Positions 1 to 13,380 are shown, numbered from the stretch's first letter. The stretch: 64,000 bases of DNA from Ulota crispa (GCA_963920765.1 OY987249.1:5128188-5192187), one strand, 5' to 3'. Notes: generated by a model from the sequence alone, not told the origin. A program made the numbers and translations.

Positions 1-3000
1 CTTGGTACTTGCCCTTGTCTAGTACCTGGTCCAAAAGTTCTCCGCCTGTGACACTGCCCCTCTTTTCTCTATTATATTTGCTCACACCTTCACATAGAAA
101 AAGACACCTTTCCAATAAAATCCCAAATTTGAAACCTTGACTCATGGTTAAGGAAAAAAAAAAAAAAAAAAAAAAAAACCTACAGCTCCGTGATCACATA
201 CACATGCTTCCTTGTGAAATAGCATTCTTTGAAACTGATGCAGTACGGGTGATGCACCTGAGTTCATAAACAATAACAAATCCTTACTCATGAATAATTC
301 CTCTCTAGTTAAGAAAAAAGTAAAAAGAAACACTGTGGTTCTAAAAGTTGAGTGTCTACTTTCATAGTTTAGCATGATGGTCTTGGATAGGGTAATGCTT
401 GGCAAAGAGGGCGTTTTGCAAGAAGTAACGGTGACAAGGAAGGCAATGCCCACCAAAGAGGGCATTTTGCCTACTGCCGGGTGAGCTGAGTATTAACTTA
501 GGGGTGGTTTGAAAGTCCTGCCTCACTAGGAGATCCCAATTTAGTTGGGTCATCAATGGCAAAAATATATATATATTAAAAACAGCCATAAATATTTTAT
601 GCAAGAATGTTAGAAGGACTTAGGTTGAAAGTTGGGTTTAGCAAAATGGTTAACACAAACTTTGAGTGAAGTATCACCTTTTTGGCGTCAAAATTTTCAA
701 AAAATGCTACTATGTAAGCAATTGGTATGGGGACTTGGGACAAAGTGTGCAGCTTCAAGTCCCAACTTTTAACTTTACATCAATTAGATTCTCAGATTTT
801 TAGATTTCAATGATACGTGGAACATAGTATGAACCACCCCTTACTTGATGTAAACTACCATAAGGGACGTTTAGGGATGAACAAAAGTTGTCAATGGATG
901 AAAAATACATAAAACGCATTATTCGTTAATTTGGTAAAAACATGGATACCATTTTGTACCTCACCTGAATCTAAAAATGCCTCCTGAATTTGAATTCAAG
1001 AGGTAACTTGAATCCTAATGGATGAACTTTGTCCAAAATTTCAAGAGTTAACAATCTTTCTATCCAAAAAGAGCGTATTTATGGATGATATGAATGATTT
1101 ATATCTCATTTCATTGGAAAACAGTCAATAGATTCCCAATCCAATGAATATGGCGTTCTCTAGAAAAAAAAGCCAAAAGTCTCACTTTGTACACTTTTTA
1201 CCAAATTAACGAATAACGGGTTATAATGCATGATTCTCCTTAAAAGTTTGTGTAGTGCCACTCAAACTCCATTTTCTTGCAACACAATCGACATCATAAA
1301 TGAAGGGTATAGTCCCCCTCCCCAATTGGTTGGTTACACGTTGAAAGAGAGTTGTAAGAAAATAGTGGGTTTGGAGAGATGAGGAATACCTTGTCTAGTA
1401 CTAAAACCTCGGCTTCCAAGCTCCCATCATTGGGATCGTACTTGGATCGGTCGATGACCTTGATTGCCACGTCTTGTCCTGTTGAAATATGTTTCCCTTT
1501 TTTCACAATTGAAAAACCTGAAGGAGAGTATCGATCTCCCCACACGCTGTTAGTGTAAGGAAACTTTGCCTAAAATTGTAAAAGTAAGTGGACAAAGAAA
1601 ACCAATTTTATTTACTACTTGTTTCTGTGGATACAAACGAATAAGTTACGAAGTTTTGAGATGGTGTACCCAAAATCAACCCTAACCTTTAAACATCCTC
1701 TGGGCATACTAGATACATTGTTATACATTGGTATTTACTATCGTCAAGAAGTTTTAATTTGGGGTCTTAAATTACTCACTAAAATCACATTGATCAATAT
1801 TTCAATTTCTTTGTTGATCTCAAATGTAGTAAAGAAGTATATTCATTTCAAATACAAGAAAAACATGATGTTCACAAAGGTGTACATTTTTGGGAATAAT
1901 CTCCATGACTTGGTTATGCAACTAGACTTTGTTATATTATTTACTAACAGCAACCCATCTATTCATACATGTGGTTGAAATTTCTAGGAGATTATATAGA
2001 CTCATGTTACCAATAGCAATTCAGATATTCATACTCCTGGTTTGATAAGTTAGCAAGTAATGTATGTGTGACTTATGTTTGTTGTCACTCATTTGCATTT
2101 AAATTATGGAAATGGGGTTATCTGGGGTTGTTCACTTAAAATGGTCTAGAACCTCTCTTCTTGAACAAATGTATAACAAAGCCATAGTGATTACACGCTT
2201 GATCTCATCAAGTTTGGCTACCGGACATGAGTGGCTAAGTGTGAACTCTTCCTATCAAAAATTGCACTCACATATATAAGTATGTTAAAACACTTAAAAT
2301 GATGCAAATAGTATCCCTCTCCTACTTATCTCCTTCTTTTTCTTCTTGACACACCATGATTCCTTGACTATGCTACGATTTTAGCTAAATTACATGAAGC
2401 TCAATGGTTTTTTTTGTTTGTAAATTACAAGATTTCAAAGTTTAAAAAGAATATTACCAAAAACCTAAGTTATCTAGCTTATGAAAAAAACCCTTTTTTT
2501 TTTTGTTGCTGGAAATAAAATTTCACAACATAGTTACTTTTTAAGACCCTAGGGCAGTAATGCACTCGCATAATCATGCATGGTTGGAGGGTACCTAGCT
2601 CCCAAAGATCTCACTCGTGGCAACATGCTCACAAGCTTTAGTTTTCCTTCACTTACTTTAGGTGAAAAAAGTAAACAACATAATCACCACGTCAAGATAT
2701 TAAACTATTTTATCACCTATTAAACAAAAGGTTTTTTCTTTGATTAAATTTGCAAGGTGCTATTTTTATTATTACGTTTTTCTATCATTCACTTTGATAC
2801 CCCTGTTAAAATGTGCAATGTGCAATGATAAGTATAGAAAGCATAAAAACAGTGATGATTGGATAAGGTCCATTCCTCTACCCAGAAAGAATGTTGACCA
2901 TATTCAAACATGGGAAAATTTTGTGGATACCCGTAAAGTTTGCAATATTTACATAGATATCACTGCTTTTTCAGAAATTACACAAATATCCTTGGACCAA

Positions 3001-3612
3001 AATTCTCAAACATTTATTTGTTGTGCTTGTACTTCCTTCATGACCAATGTTGAAGAAGGGAATGTAATGAAACAAGAAAGAAGCAATGTACACACTAAGG
3101 AAGAAGGGAAGTGGCATGTGCAACAAAATAAACGCTTGAAAAGTTTGGTCCAAAGGTATTTGTGTAACTTCTGAAAAAGCCAAGATATCTATGTAAAGAT
3201 TGCAAACTTTAGGGATATCCATGAAATTTTCTCTTCAAGCACTAATTGTAAACAAACACTCCATATGAATGGGGCCCAAAGTACAAAAAAGAAAATGAGA
3301 CCCTGACACTATACAAAATGTTGTTTCTCTTACAAGGGTTGACCTTGTCTAAGCAAGCACCACTGTATGTAGTGGAGTAAATATACCTCCAACACCGATG
3401 GTTTTCTTCACTTTGTACAACTTGTGGAACTCTTCTTCCGAGGTTTTCTTGAAATTAGGGTTTTTCTCGAACTCGTCCATTTGGTCGTCACCCCAGCTGG
3501 CGGACCTGGAGCGCCTGCACGCCTTCAACAGCGCTCCGAAGCAGCTCCCATTCTCCCTGCACGCCTGGCCCTGCGATGCCGGCGCCGACGACGAGAAGCA
3601 CGACACCGGCAT
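1..3612 (-). CDS. CAMK-like Ser/Thr protein kinase, 5' part, runs off left edge
   Basis: Three minus-strand exons are visible. Exon 1 (3612-3387) starts at ATG 3612 and encodes a Cys/Ser-rich, basic N-terminus of about 60 residues, then LYKVKKTIGVG, the beginning of a kinase glycine-rich loop; it ends at a GT donor in phase 1. Exon 2 (1535-1390) fits that phase and gives DRYSPSGFSIVKKG, then VAIKVIDR with the ATP-binding Lys, then the alpha-C region; it ends in phase 0. A third exon at about 54-1 encodes VTGGELLDQVLDKGKY, typical of the hinge region of Ca2+/calmodulin-dependent-type kinases. The exon expected between these (the HPNI.L region, about 20-25 residues) was not found between 60 and 1390, so it is either hidden or lost. 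The catalytic loop and any calmodulin or EF-hand region lie outside the window. Kinase identity is secure; the subfamily is inferred. The introns contain MITEs. Confidence 0.72.
152..178. repeat. Poly-A tract (A/T homopolymer)
   Basis: A run of about 25 A residues inside a kinase intron. It generates a spurious poly-Phe reading frame on the minus strand. Confidence 0.9.
913..1222. mobile_element. MITE, family with TIR AACGCRTTATTCGTTAAWTT
   Basis: The left end AACGCATTATTCGTTAATTTGG is mirrored near 1200-1222 as CCAAATTAACGAATAACGGGTT. Other copies lie at 36635-36898 and 44311-44567; all three share the phrase 'aaaaa-gtacaaagtgggactttcaag' or its complement near one end. It sits in an intron of the kinase gene. 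There is no coding capacity. Confidence 0.7.
1700..1930 (+). repeat. Copy of a dispersed ~230-bp TTAA-MITE repeat
   Basis: The segment containing 'cattgatcaatatttcaa...ttgttgatctcaaatgtagtaaa' matches copies at about 54603-54830 (+), 63162-63400 (+) and 57110-57350 (-). The ends of this copy are too degraded to place exactly. It lies in an open reading frame of 119 codons that is not a gene. Confidence 0.6.
2912..3233. mobile_element. Mutator-type MITE (GGGAAATTTCATGGATACCC family)
   Basis: An imperfect inverted-repeat element of 322 bp. GGGAAAATTTTGTGGATACCC at the left is mirrored by GGATATCCATGAAATTTTCTC at the right. Flanks ttcaaacat and ttcaagcac are 7/9 identical, consistent with a decayed 9-bp target duplication. 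A sister copy at 40428-40755 has a perfect 9-bp duplication. Open reading frames on both strands across it are products of the inverted repeat, not genes. Confidence 0.8.
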
Positions 3613-6600
3613 GATGGTTTCCCTCCTCTCTTTTTCCCCCTTTCCTTTCCTTTCCGTCCTTTTCTTCTATTTCGTTTTTTCACAACTACCGACCGAGGCT
3701 CACACTTTCACTCCTTCATGGTATCAATGAAAGCTTCAACCTGCAAACCCATTGATTGTTGCCCCTTTTCTTTCATGCACTTGCTTAGTTAACATAAATA
3801 TAAGTTTCCAACTAAGGTAGGTAGCTCGAAAAGCTGACAGTTTAAGGGCTGATCTGCTTTTTCATGGCCTTTCTAAGACATGAAGATTTTCTATCTAATT
3901 TTTAGACAAAGAGAAATAGATGCTAAGGTAGTCTGCTCATAAACCGTCCAAGGCATCTAAACCACCCACCTTTTCAAATGTATTCTGCTAGACATGCTTT
4001 TTTTCATAGGTTTTCAAAATGTACAAATAGTGTGTATTTGAGGAGGTGGGTGGTTTTAGAGACCTATGGCCTTTTCACTTCAAAATTTTATAACTAATTC
4101 CACAAAGCTCTAAAACATATGAAATAACTTGGGTTAGATGTCAATTTTTCTTGTCTTTCAAGAAAAATTTACTGCAAAATAGTTCAAGAAGTTTCACCTC
4201 CCCAAAATTCAGTTTCAGCCCTTAGATGGACGGTATATGAGCACACTACCTTACATGTAACACAATTTTTTTCATTTTTTTTGAAGCATTATTGAATTGT
4301 TGATAAATTTTCAAATGTTTTTCTATAGTAGGCACCTATTTGTGATTCTAAGTCTCTCATAAATTGTACCCTGCATCTTGTGAATGGATGAGGTGAAACC
4401 AAGAAATAAGATTAGCTCTTGTAATAAAATACACCTTTTCTTTTAAAACTAAGAAGGATCCATTCAAAAACCACCTCATATTAATTCTTGGGCTACCTAT
4501 GGGACACATTATCTCTGTGGGGATGCAATTTGAGCTACCTACCTTAAACGCATTCAATATTGCAACATACATACTGAAACCACCGCAACTTCTTTGTGTT
4601 TGAAAACCCTTCTACGTTTTTGTTGGGACGCCAAATGCATAATAAATTACAAATTTTCAAAATGCTGATTGTTGAATTTATGGGTATGGATTGCAATGTT
4701 ATGTATGCAGCAGCAAGGGCGCGCCAAGTCCAGTAGGTTTTACTATGATTGGTATGGTAGTTCAGTTCCTTGCATCGGACGTTGTCAACATTTTTTTGTT
4801 CTGTTTTTTTTGGCTTTTTGGTGATTTGTTAAAACTGGCCACGCATTGGGAATTTGGCTCTAATTGTACTAGATCTGCCCTGCAGACCACTGTTGTTGTT
4901 GTTGACGATGCAGGAACAGAGCTGATAACTAAGTTTGTAACAGCAAAAACGAAACATAAGCTTAACCATGAAACACACACCACGCGATTTGTGTAGAGAG
5001 AAGTCAGGGAGTTTCTTGCAAATCTGCAAGAGAACAAGGTATAATAACTCCATTTGAGGGAAATATGTCACGCTTGTGTTTTTGAATTAACTAAGGGTCT
5101 CGCAACTTGGCTGAGCCCAACAAGCATGACTTTGCCAAATTAAATTTCTTTTGCAGTGGAAGGTCCAAGGGGATGAGGGACTGAAAAATAAAAGATGTGT
5201 GTACTGGTTCTGTTACTTTGTGCAAAAGAAGACCCGATCTCTTTGCGGAGTGACAGTTACATATGTGCTCACCGTTTTCTTTTCTCTCTGGCATTGACGA
5301 AGTATGGATGGTTGGTTGGAATATTAGAGCATCACCACCGTTGCTAGTCACACCTGGTTTGGCTTGTTCAAAGGTTTCCAGCTATTATTTTTGAAGGGCC
5401 CCCTCAGATTCCTTGATCTCCACCCATGCCTTTCAAAAAAGTGGCCCTTGCACTTCAATGTGTCCCACAAATAGTCATTTGACCATTCATCAGAGGAATA
5501 TAAGAGAAAGCTCACCAAACTTAAAATGAATAATGTCTTGGAGGACCAATATTGCAAGGCACGCTAGGATGAAGTGCTTTGAGAGGGGTTTGAAAGGACT
5601 TGGAGCACTTCTCATCCAATTTTGGCAAGAAGGGCACTTGTGGAGATGCTCTTAGGGGGTAGTTATACCTCCTCTAAGAATGAAACTTTTATGAAGAATG
5701 AGAAGTTCTAGAGTGGAAATAGGTGTCAATGGGAGCACTTCTCCATGAAGAAGGTGTAACTCCCATTTTGTGAGTGATGGAGAATGGAGAATGAGTTTAC
5801 TAAGTAAATGGTGATGCAATAAGAAAGCAAGTTGCATTTGCCATTCAATTGAGGTCTCTAACTACAAGGAGAGTGAAAGCATTAAGAGTGAGATGAAAAA
5901 AAGACATACATTGGTAAAATCTTCACATGTTAAAATCTCTTCATGACCATTCTTCTCCTCTATAGGTGAAGAAAAAAACTTCAATCTTCAAAATAAATGA
6001 TGTCTTTGCAAATCAAAGAGTGCCTCATCTCCATTCTTTGAAAATAGAGAATGGGGGTGAAGAAGGTGTGACTACCCGTATTGTAAGGACCAAATTTCTA
6101 TATTCTTCCAAAGTTCGACGTTGGTAAAGAACATTCCCACGTTGACCAAGAACAAAAATTTTGATAATCATTTCAATATGAATGGGGTATTTTAATGACT
6201 AGGCTTCTAAGTCCAAATCTTATGCTTGTGTGCAACTCAACCTGATCTTGTCAGATTGAAAAAAAGGGTGAATAAACTTGTACCTCCTTATTGTATAAGA
6301 GTACAATTAGTCCATCTAGATATGTTTCAAGCGTGGTGGAGAAAACCTTTTTATAGAGATTAAGCACAAGGTTGCAAAGTTGAGAGCATCTTCACCCATA
6401 TTGTAAAACAAACAGGTTAGGGAGATTTTTGGATGAAAAGCAAGCCATTCATGCATGTACATATTAAAATATTCTTCTTCATATGATATATATATAGAGC
6501 AAAGCAACTCCTTCAAACACTATATTTTTTGAAGATTTAATATGTTGAATAATCAACAATGGAGAATCTTTTTGCTTCTGCAAACATGAAGGCTTGTTAT

Positions 6601-7299
6601 TGGCTGAAAATTACTTCACGTAATTAGACAGGTGAGGGAAGCGAGTGGTCAACTTTGGAAATAAGAAACATTGCGCTTCCCAATGATGAGATTTTTGAGG
6701 TCAACTAGAGATGTTGTGAAAGTAATTGTAAAGATGAAAGAAGAAAATAAGATCACATAACACAAGCTCTTCTTGATTGGCCTCCTATTGAAGAGCAGGC
6801 AAGGAAAGTTGAAGAATCATGAATAACTCCTTTGTTATTTTGAAGTACACAACTCTTGATTTATAGTGTATGATAGTCAATACACTTGGAATTACATTAC
6901 AATAGTGTGTTGAAAGCATGTGTAAATGTTGTAGACCGATGGAACCTTCTGTGAGCACAACTAATAGCTTGATTGGTTACTCAAAAAAGACCCTTCAATT
7001 CAACATATTGAATCTAAGGTGAGAATAAGAAACTAAATCAAATGAGCAAAGCTTTTGGACAACACTCTTCTCTTTATAGTTTAAGAGAAGACATCATCTT
7101 GAAGTTACTTCAAGTGATGTCACCTTTATCTCATCATCATTACAATCAGGATTTACCAAAGAAATAACTACTCACATATTTTTACACAGTGTACATATTG
7201 ACAATGCGATATTGTGATGCCCAAATGAGGTGCATTTTGTCCCAATTAATTTTCTAGCCAGACGGTATACAATATAACTATAGTACCTTGTAGGACTTG
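3613..7299. other. Intergenic, no supported gene
   Basis: AT-rich DNA with only short, unconserved reading frames. 3613-3800 is presumably the promoter and 5' leader side of the kinase gene (pyrimidine-rich on the plus strand near 3630-3670). I see no RNA gene or intact element here. Confidence 0.5.
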
Positions 7300-7720
7300 A
7301 TCGAGGTCTGCCAGTGTGTCCTGTAAGTAGACTATAGTATTATCGGCATCAGAAACGTCCCTCGAGATTTTACCTTTTGAAAGCTCAAAACCTTCTATTC
7401 CAAAGCATGGGTCACTTAACACTGATATAGATTGGGGAGTCTCAGACTAAGATGAAAAGGAAGGGGGCAAATGGGCAACCCTGCCACACGGATCTAGTCA
7501 GCTCAAAGATCTCTCCTTGTTCTCTATTAATTATGACTACCAGTACTGAAGAGGTGTTTTGGTACCAAGCCTTGGTGCTTCTGATGAGATCTTCGTGGAG
7601 GCCCTGCTTATATAACACAGCCTCCATGAAAGCCCAACTAATCCGGTCATATGCTTATTTTTCAAAATCAAGCAAAAGTCATGTGAGATCCTGCCTTGAG
7701 TTTTCAGCGCGGTAGATCGA
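7300..7720 (-). pseudogene. LINE (non-LTR) reverse-transcriptase relic
   Basis: Reading the minus strand gives three reverse-transcriptase landmarks in order. LLLDFEK*AYDRISWAF (about 7690-7640) corresponds to the motif-A LDFEKAYDR of plant L1-type RT. GEIFELTRSVWQGCPFAPFLF (about 7510-7450) corresponds to the RQGCPLAPLLF block. DADNTIVYLQDTLADLD (about 7350-7300) corresponds to the FADDT catalytic block with the second Asp replaced by Asn. Several stops (for example in DFEK*AYD) and the absence of the rest of ORF2 show that it is dead. Confidence 0.85.
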
Positions 7721-8991
7721 CTCTTGGACCAAAAAGATGTTGAATATGCACCTCGACTAGGCTCTCCAACCCAATGGGACTAGAAGGGGGCAAGTCTTGG
7801 AAAGGAGGCATCAGCTTTTAAATTTTTAGCAAATTTTTGTTTACATCTTACTTCAATTTGGGATTGGCTATGGTAACATTAGAAAAATTGGGTGAAAATG
7901 AATGAAATCTCTAGGCCCCTCCCCAAGCAAACACAAAATTTGCAAAAATTTGGATGAAAGATACTAAAATTAGTATATTTTATGGATAAATGTGCACAAG
8001 TTGTTGGTCCTATCTATTTCAGCAATTTTTTTTGCAATGGAGTTGAACGGTAATTCTCTTTGTGCCCTCACTTAACTCCTAAAATTCTTTTGTGTTTAGA
8101 GGCCCAAAACTGCTTCAAAATACTAGTCCCCAAAGCAAGGTCAAAATCTTCAATGAAACTTACTTTTTAACAAATCCAACCGTAGGATCCTTTGGTTGAC
8201 TTGCACAAGTACATTGCCCCAAAATTTCAAAATGAATATCCCCACCAATTGCAAGATCAATGCACCTAAACTTCAAAATGTAGGCTTTTCTAGTCCTTCC
8301 CTAAGGTGAAGTTTGGTTTTTCAAACTTTTTAGAGAAAAACACGTATGTTGTATTTCTTGTGCAATTTTGGCAATATTTTGGAAAATGGGTTGAAAGCAT
8401 ATATGAAAAAAAAAACTAACCAAACTTTTTTTTGGATTCAATTTTACAAAAGTTGTAAAGTGAAAGGTATTGATGAATGAAAGATATAACCAATATGCTA
8501 ATAAGTTTTGGAAGAATTTGAAAATTGTTAATCCCAATGGTAAGAATGCTCAAATAGGCAATTAGTAACTTTAATTTTCATTTTCATTTGAAAATTTTCA
8601 AAATTGAGAGTAAAAGATAACTTTATATGTTTTTTCTACCCTCTTCCTACCTTCATTGCCCACAAAATAAAACTCCTTTTAACTTTTACCTCATTATTTG
8701 GAATTGAGTGATTCAATTTTTTTTGAGTAGGTATCAATCTATACAATTCTATAAATAAGAAAAATATACAATTTAGAATATGTTTTTTGCTACCCAGTTT
8801 GACATTGAAATTGAAAAACCTTCTAACTTTTACATTACGTATTGGAATGACATGAAATAAAGCTTCACATGTAGATTATGATGAGTAGCATCCATCCTAA
8901 AAATTTCATGAAAATATTCCAAATTATGAAGTCAAGAGAGCTTGCCCGAGTTCTCATAAAGCCCAAAGTGGGCTCCTTGGCCCTTTAGGGG
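7721..8991. other. Intergenic AT-rich DNA, possible degraded TTAA element
   Basis: No gene is seen. TTAACTCCTAAAATTC near 8074 and the GGCCCTTTAGGGGTTAA end at 8979-8995 may be the two ends of a degraded ~0.9-kb member of the TTAA family, but the left end is weak. Confidence 0.35.
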
Positions 8992-9239
8992 TTAACCCCT
9001 AAGCGCCCAAGGGGCCAAAATATGGCCTCTTGGTTTTGAATAATTTCCTTCTTTGACTGTTATAATCCTTTCAATGGTATGGTGAACGGACGTGTCCTTT
9101 TCCTTGGAGCTCTGAACCTATATTCACTACCAATCCGTATGGTCAATTTTTGTGGATCTCTTTTAGGTGATAATTTGATTGGAATTAGTTTCAAAGGGTT
9201 TGGATTTTAGTGAACTTGTGCTAGACGCTCAGGGGTTAA
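8992..9239. mobile_element. Short TTAA-flanked MITE (248 bp)
   Basis: TTAACCCCTAAGCGCC at the left and GACGCTCAGGGGTTAA at the right form terminal inverted repeats, with TTAA on both sides. Its left TTAA is shared with the end of a neighbouring element whose terminus CCCTTTAGGGG abuts it, giving the short palindrome TAGGGGTTAACCCCTA. It is almost the same length as the element at 56117-56363. Confidence 0.65.
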
Positions 9240-11424
9240 GAGGAGGAATTTTAGAGGGCAACTCAGTGGCTTATTTGGAATCTTGGAAAGTCAAATCTAA
9301 CGTTTAAATGCCAGAAAAGGACCCTGATCTGTTTCTATCCAAACATTTCTAACCTGCTTGCATACAGTAGTGCCTCTTTAAGATGTACTTTTATAAGAAA
9401 AATTGCTTAGCTAAGATGAAGGAAATGACTGTCCCTGACTATAGGGGAGCTATAGGAGATGTGTTTGATTACAATAAATACTTTCCTTACATGAAATGAA
9501 TATGTTGTCCAGATACCTTCATCTTATTGAGGTACCACTGTAGTTGGGTAACTTGGGTGCCTGTCGCACGACCAACTAAATAATAAAATTTCAAGGCTGG
9601 GAGGCATGGACTGATGGACCGCACCTGCAGCCACTCTGGCTCGACCCTGGAGTTGTGGGCAAAGACAAGCCCTAAATCCGGAAAGAAGCATAGATTTTGA
9701 ACCCCAGAATTAGTAAAATCACAAATGCTCTGACTCTCTCAAATTCATTGCGAAAGCCTGGTTTGGCAGATGCTCATTCACCAATGCACTCCCCATTTGG
9801 GGGATGCCAGGAAGGCATGGTGTTTTGCATTACTGCACATACGTGTTTGTAGGGCCAGGGTGGAAAGGCTCAGACTTCCCTACATACGAGGGGGAAATAG
9901 TAAAGAGCTGCCCGTATTATGTAGTTGGTCAAATTTATCTCCTTTAACCCTTTTCTTTAACCTTTAGGGTCGCTTGCTTTCCAAGCTGGTCATTCTTTTG
10001 GAAAAATTAATTGCTCCAAATTTTATAGCAATTAATTCAGATGTAAAAAGCACAATCTAATTGTATCAATGTAAATTACGGTCTTGGAGGATAAGCACGT
10101 AAATTTTTTGGACTATCTACTTATGATATGTGCTGCATCGGTTAAGTGAAAGGTGGTGCATTAGATTAAGTTTGGATTGTAAAAGTTCAATGAGCAACTA
10201 CCGTAGAATTAGATTTTGAAATTGTGCACTTTTCTTATATGTGATATGTTGAAGGGCTTGGACTTAGGGTTTTGGGAAAAAATTGTACCATTTGTTGTAT
10301 TCAATGAAGGAAAGGCATGGGTGGTTAGGGTGCAAAAATTGTGGAAAAGATAATGAAATTTTAATTATTTTTAGAAAAATGAGATTTGCATGGTTAGAAA
10401 ATCCAACCGAACAAGTTGTTTGAATAGTACTGATATGCGACCATGTGTTTTTTCAAAAGAAGTGTGATAATATATAAGTGATTTTGACCGTACAACTCTA
10501 AAAGGACTAAAATGCTCAAGTAGGGGGTACAAAGCCAAAGAATAATTGGATTGGTTGTTGTCACGGCACTATTTACTTGGTCCCTATAGACATTAGGTGA
10601 CGTCATCCTCTTGTTGATGTTTCAATGAGTGATTTGTACTAAACACTCAAATTTTCTGATACCTTTTCTAATGAATCACTCTTTCTACAACAAGATGTCA
10701 TTCGAAACTTTGATCAAACAAGTACTTGTGAAAATAGACTTCATTCTTACATGTTTGTAATTGGTCAACCCATGATCCAAAATTGCTCACACACCCTACA
10801 TTTCATTTCAAAACCTAAGAAGGCAGTTTCTGCCTCCTTTGGCCCTAAGGGGTTAATGACTCTAGTCTAAATTTAGGCACCTAAATCTAAATATGAATTT
10901 AAAATCCAACCGATTGTTTTTTGCCAAGTGAAAAATTTGAGCTTTTCTACCATGGGCCCACAAATACATGTGCAGTAGAAATTGGGATGAATTGCCTATC
11001 AACACAAAATTAACCGATATAAGATAACCGCACCCATACCTAAGCGTTTAAGGGTTTAGGGTACTTCAAAGTCTTGAAAAATTTAGAACTTTTTTTGTAG
11101 GATTAGCCTTTCAACAAGCTATCATGGAACGAAATTTTTGTGGAAAAAAGTATTGTAGATTATTTTATAATAAAGGGCAAAGTTGAGCTCATAGGGTCCC
11201 TATTAACAGCTCTAGACTACCCTTGAAACTATTTTGATGTGTTCCTATACATGTGCTTGACGGTCCCAATCCCAACCATCTAACAGCAACTTAGCAATTG
11301 ACATGTGGCAAGATCTTCTTGTGCAAGTGATATTCACTGCTCCACTTTGGGTTCATAATGAGTGGTGAACACCCCAAAATTAGTGCTCCACTTTGGGGAC
11401 TGCTCATGTATGGGTGTTGTTACC
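9240..11424. other. Intergenic, no supported gene
   Basis: Only short unconserved reading frames are present. CCCTAAGGGGTTAATG near 10840-10860 is another isolated terminus of the TTAA family. Nothing else is recognised. Confidence 0.45.
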
Positions 11425-11661
11425 TTAACCCTTAAGTGCCCCAACCACAGGATCTTGTCGTTGGAGCCCACAACTTTATCTCACTTTTTCTCTTAATTTG
11501 TACGGTGAAAACAATCATGGCTAGTCCCCATTAGCAAAGAAGGTAGTCCTCTTTCAAATCCTGCGGTCACTTTTTCTGGATGTAATTTACCAAGCTATGG
11601 TGGCCATTAAATCCCCATTTTCTCCTAAATTCTAAAATATCTCTGGGAGCTCAGGGGTTAG
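11425..11661. mobile_element. Short TTAA-type MITE (237 bp)
   Basis: The left end TTAACCCTTAAGTGCCCC and the right end GGGAGCTCAGGGGTTAG are inverted relative to each other. The right TTAA is mutated to TTAG. Size and ends match the 8992-9239 element. Confidence 0.5.
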
Positions 11662-11852
11662 TGACAAGAAAGTCCAGCCAAGTACTTAACAAATTGTGAT
11701 TGTAATAAACCATGTTATAATCATTGAGAACATCTCTTGCATGCCTGCAGAAAAATGGATGAAATTGGGAAATTCTGGACTTTGGCGAATAAAGCTCAAA
11801 AGTCTCCCCAAATGCTGATGTGCAATCTACCAAGTCTTTACAAATAACTTTC

Positions 11853-12382
11853 GGGGATTGATATGTGTACACTGAGTGTTTGTTATATGTACTCCGGGGT
11901 CAAATTGCACCAATCACTAGCCAACCCTCCCTTTACCCTTTCCTTTTCCATTCTTTCTTCCCCTTCCTTCTTGGCTCAATGTGTTGCACATATGTATTTG
12001 TGGAGGTTAGGATGGAGAAGCTTAGTTTTTTCAAATAAGGGTAAAAATAACAATCTCTCTATTATATTGGCATTGTTTAGTTGTATCTTTCTTTATCTAT
12101 ATTAGGGTTTATGAATCCAAATGTGAACTTAAAATTCTCAAATTCAATTTCTTGATGGTAAAAATCTAAAGTTATATTTTTGGGATAAAAAGCAAAGCAC
12201 TTCCACCTTGGCCCTACATCAACGTATGTGTAAACCACAAAAAAGAAGGGAGGAAAGAATAGAAAGGATAGAGCGGGGAGGGAGGATTAAAGATTAGTGA
12301 TTGGTCAATTTGACCCTAGTGTACATATAACAAACAAACGGTGTACATATAACAAACACCCAATGTACATATATCAATCTCC
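11853..12382. mobile_element. Foldback element with terminal tandem repeats
   Basis: GGGATTGATATGTGTACA at the left is mirrored by TGTACATATATCAATCTCC at the right. The inverted arms continue inward ('ggggtcaaattgcaccaatcactag' against 'tagtgattggtcaatttgaccc'). At the right end the motif GTACATATAACAAAC is repeated in tandem before the terminus. The 42513-42970 element has the same kind of GATATGTGTAC terminus. Confidence 0.75.
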
Positions 12383-12489
12383 TAACTTTATATTATCCAA
12401 TGATTTGTGAAAATGTTGTCTTCACTAGAGCAGTGGAAACCAAACAATTGGCTCCGTTGGGACCCTTTTGCTTCTCCAAAGCAGTGTAC

Positions 12490-13380
12490 AGTGCCTTGAA
12501 GAAAAGATACATATCGCCTTGTTTTGGGAATAAAAGAACGTGCATAAAATTTCCATAGAATAAAGTATAATTGACATTTTTTGTAGTGCATCACAATTTT
12601 GTATTTTTGATGCAATCTTAAAGAAGCATACCAAATTTTAGTTTTAGGAAACCTAAACTCCATTATTGATGAATTTTTTTGTATCAAATTCATAGTTTGT
12701 ACGTGATAATTGATTGAATAACATTGGTGATGAATTTTTGAGATTTGATTGCATGGGTAGGTAAGAAACATTCATACACACATCTTCTATGCTAAAAAAG
12801 ACCCCCTTAAGTAACAAAATTTTGATCCACAAAGTTTTTAATGTGACTTGTAATATGTCAAAAATCTTGTAAAACATATGTTTTTATAAAATAAATAAAT
12901 CTATTTGACTCATACATTGTGACTAAGTTTGTACTTTTGAACATGATATTATGTTTACGTGGCAAAAAAAATGGTTAAAAAACAAAAACATATGTTTTAC
13001 AAGATTTTGGGCATATTACAAGTCACACTAAAAACTTTGTGGATCAAAATTTTGTTAATTAAGGGGGTCTTTTTTAGCATAGAAGATGAATGTTTCCTAC
13101 CTACCCATGCAATCAAATCTCAAAAATTCATCACCAATGTTATTCAATCAAGTATCACGTACAAACTATGAATTTGATACAAAAAAATTCATCAATAATG
13201 GAGTTTAGGTTTCCTAAAACTAAAATTTGGTATGCTTCTTTGAAATTGCATCAGAAATACAAAATTGTGATGCACTACAAAAAATGTCAATTATACTTTA
13301 TTCTATGGGTATTTTATGCACATTCTTTTATTTCCAAAACAAGGTGATATGTATCTTTTCTTCAAGGTACTGTACAATGT
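12490..13380. mobile_element. Long-armed foldback element (~0.39-kb arms)
   Basis: About 395 bp at 12490-12885 recurs as a reverse complement at about 12985-13380, separated by a ~100-bp unique loop. The mirrored reading frames at 12388-12771 (-) and 13090-13347 (+) give almost the same peptide, showing that the arms are very similar. It has no transposase and would form a long hairpin if transcribed. Confidence 0.85.

Noticed and set aside
2740-3222. 144-codon plus-strand frame and its mirrored minus-strand frame
   Set aside because: Both lie across an inverted-repeat MITE (2912-3233) and give the same peptide in both directions; not a gene.
12388-13347. Matched open frames of 127 and 85 codons on opposite strands
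   Set aside because: Products of the arms of the foldback element at 12490-13380.
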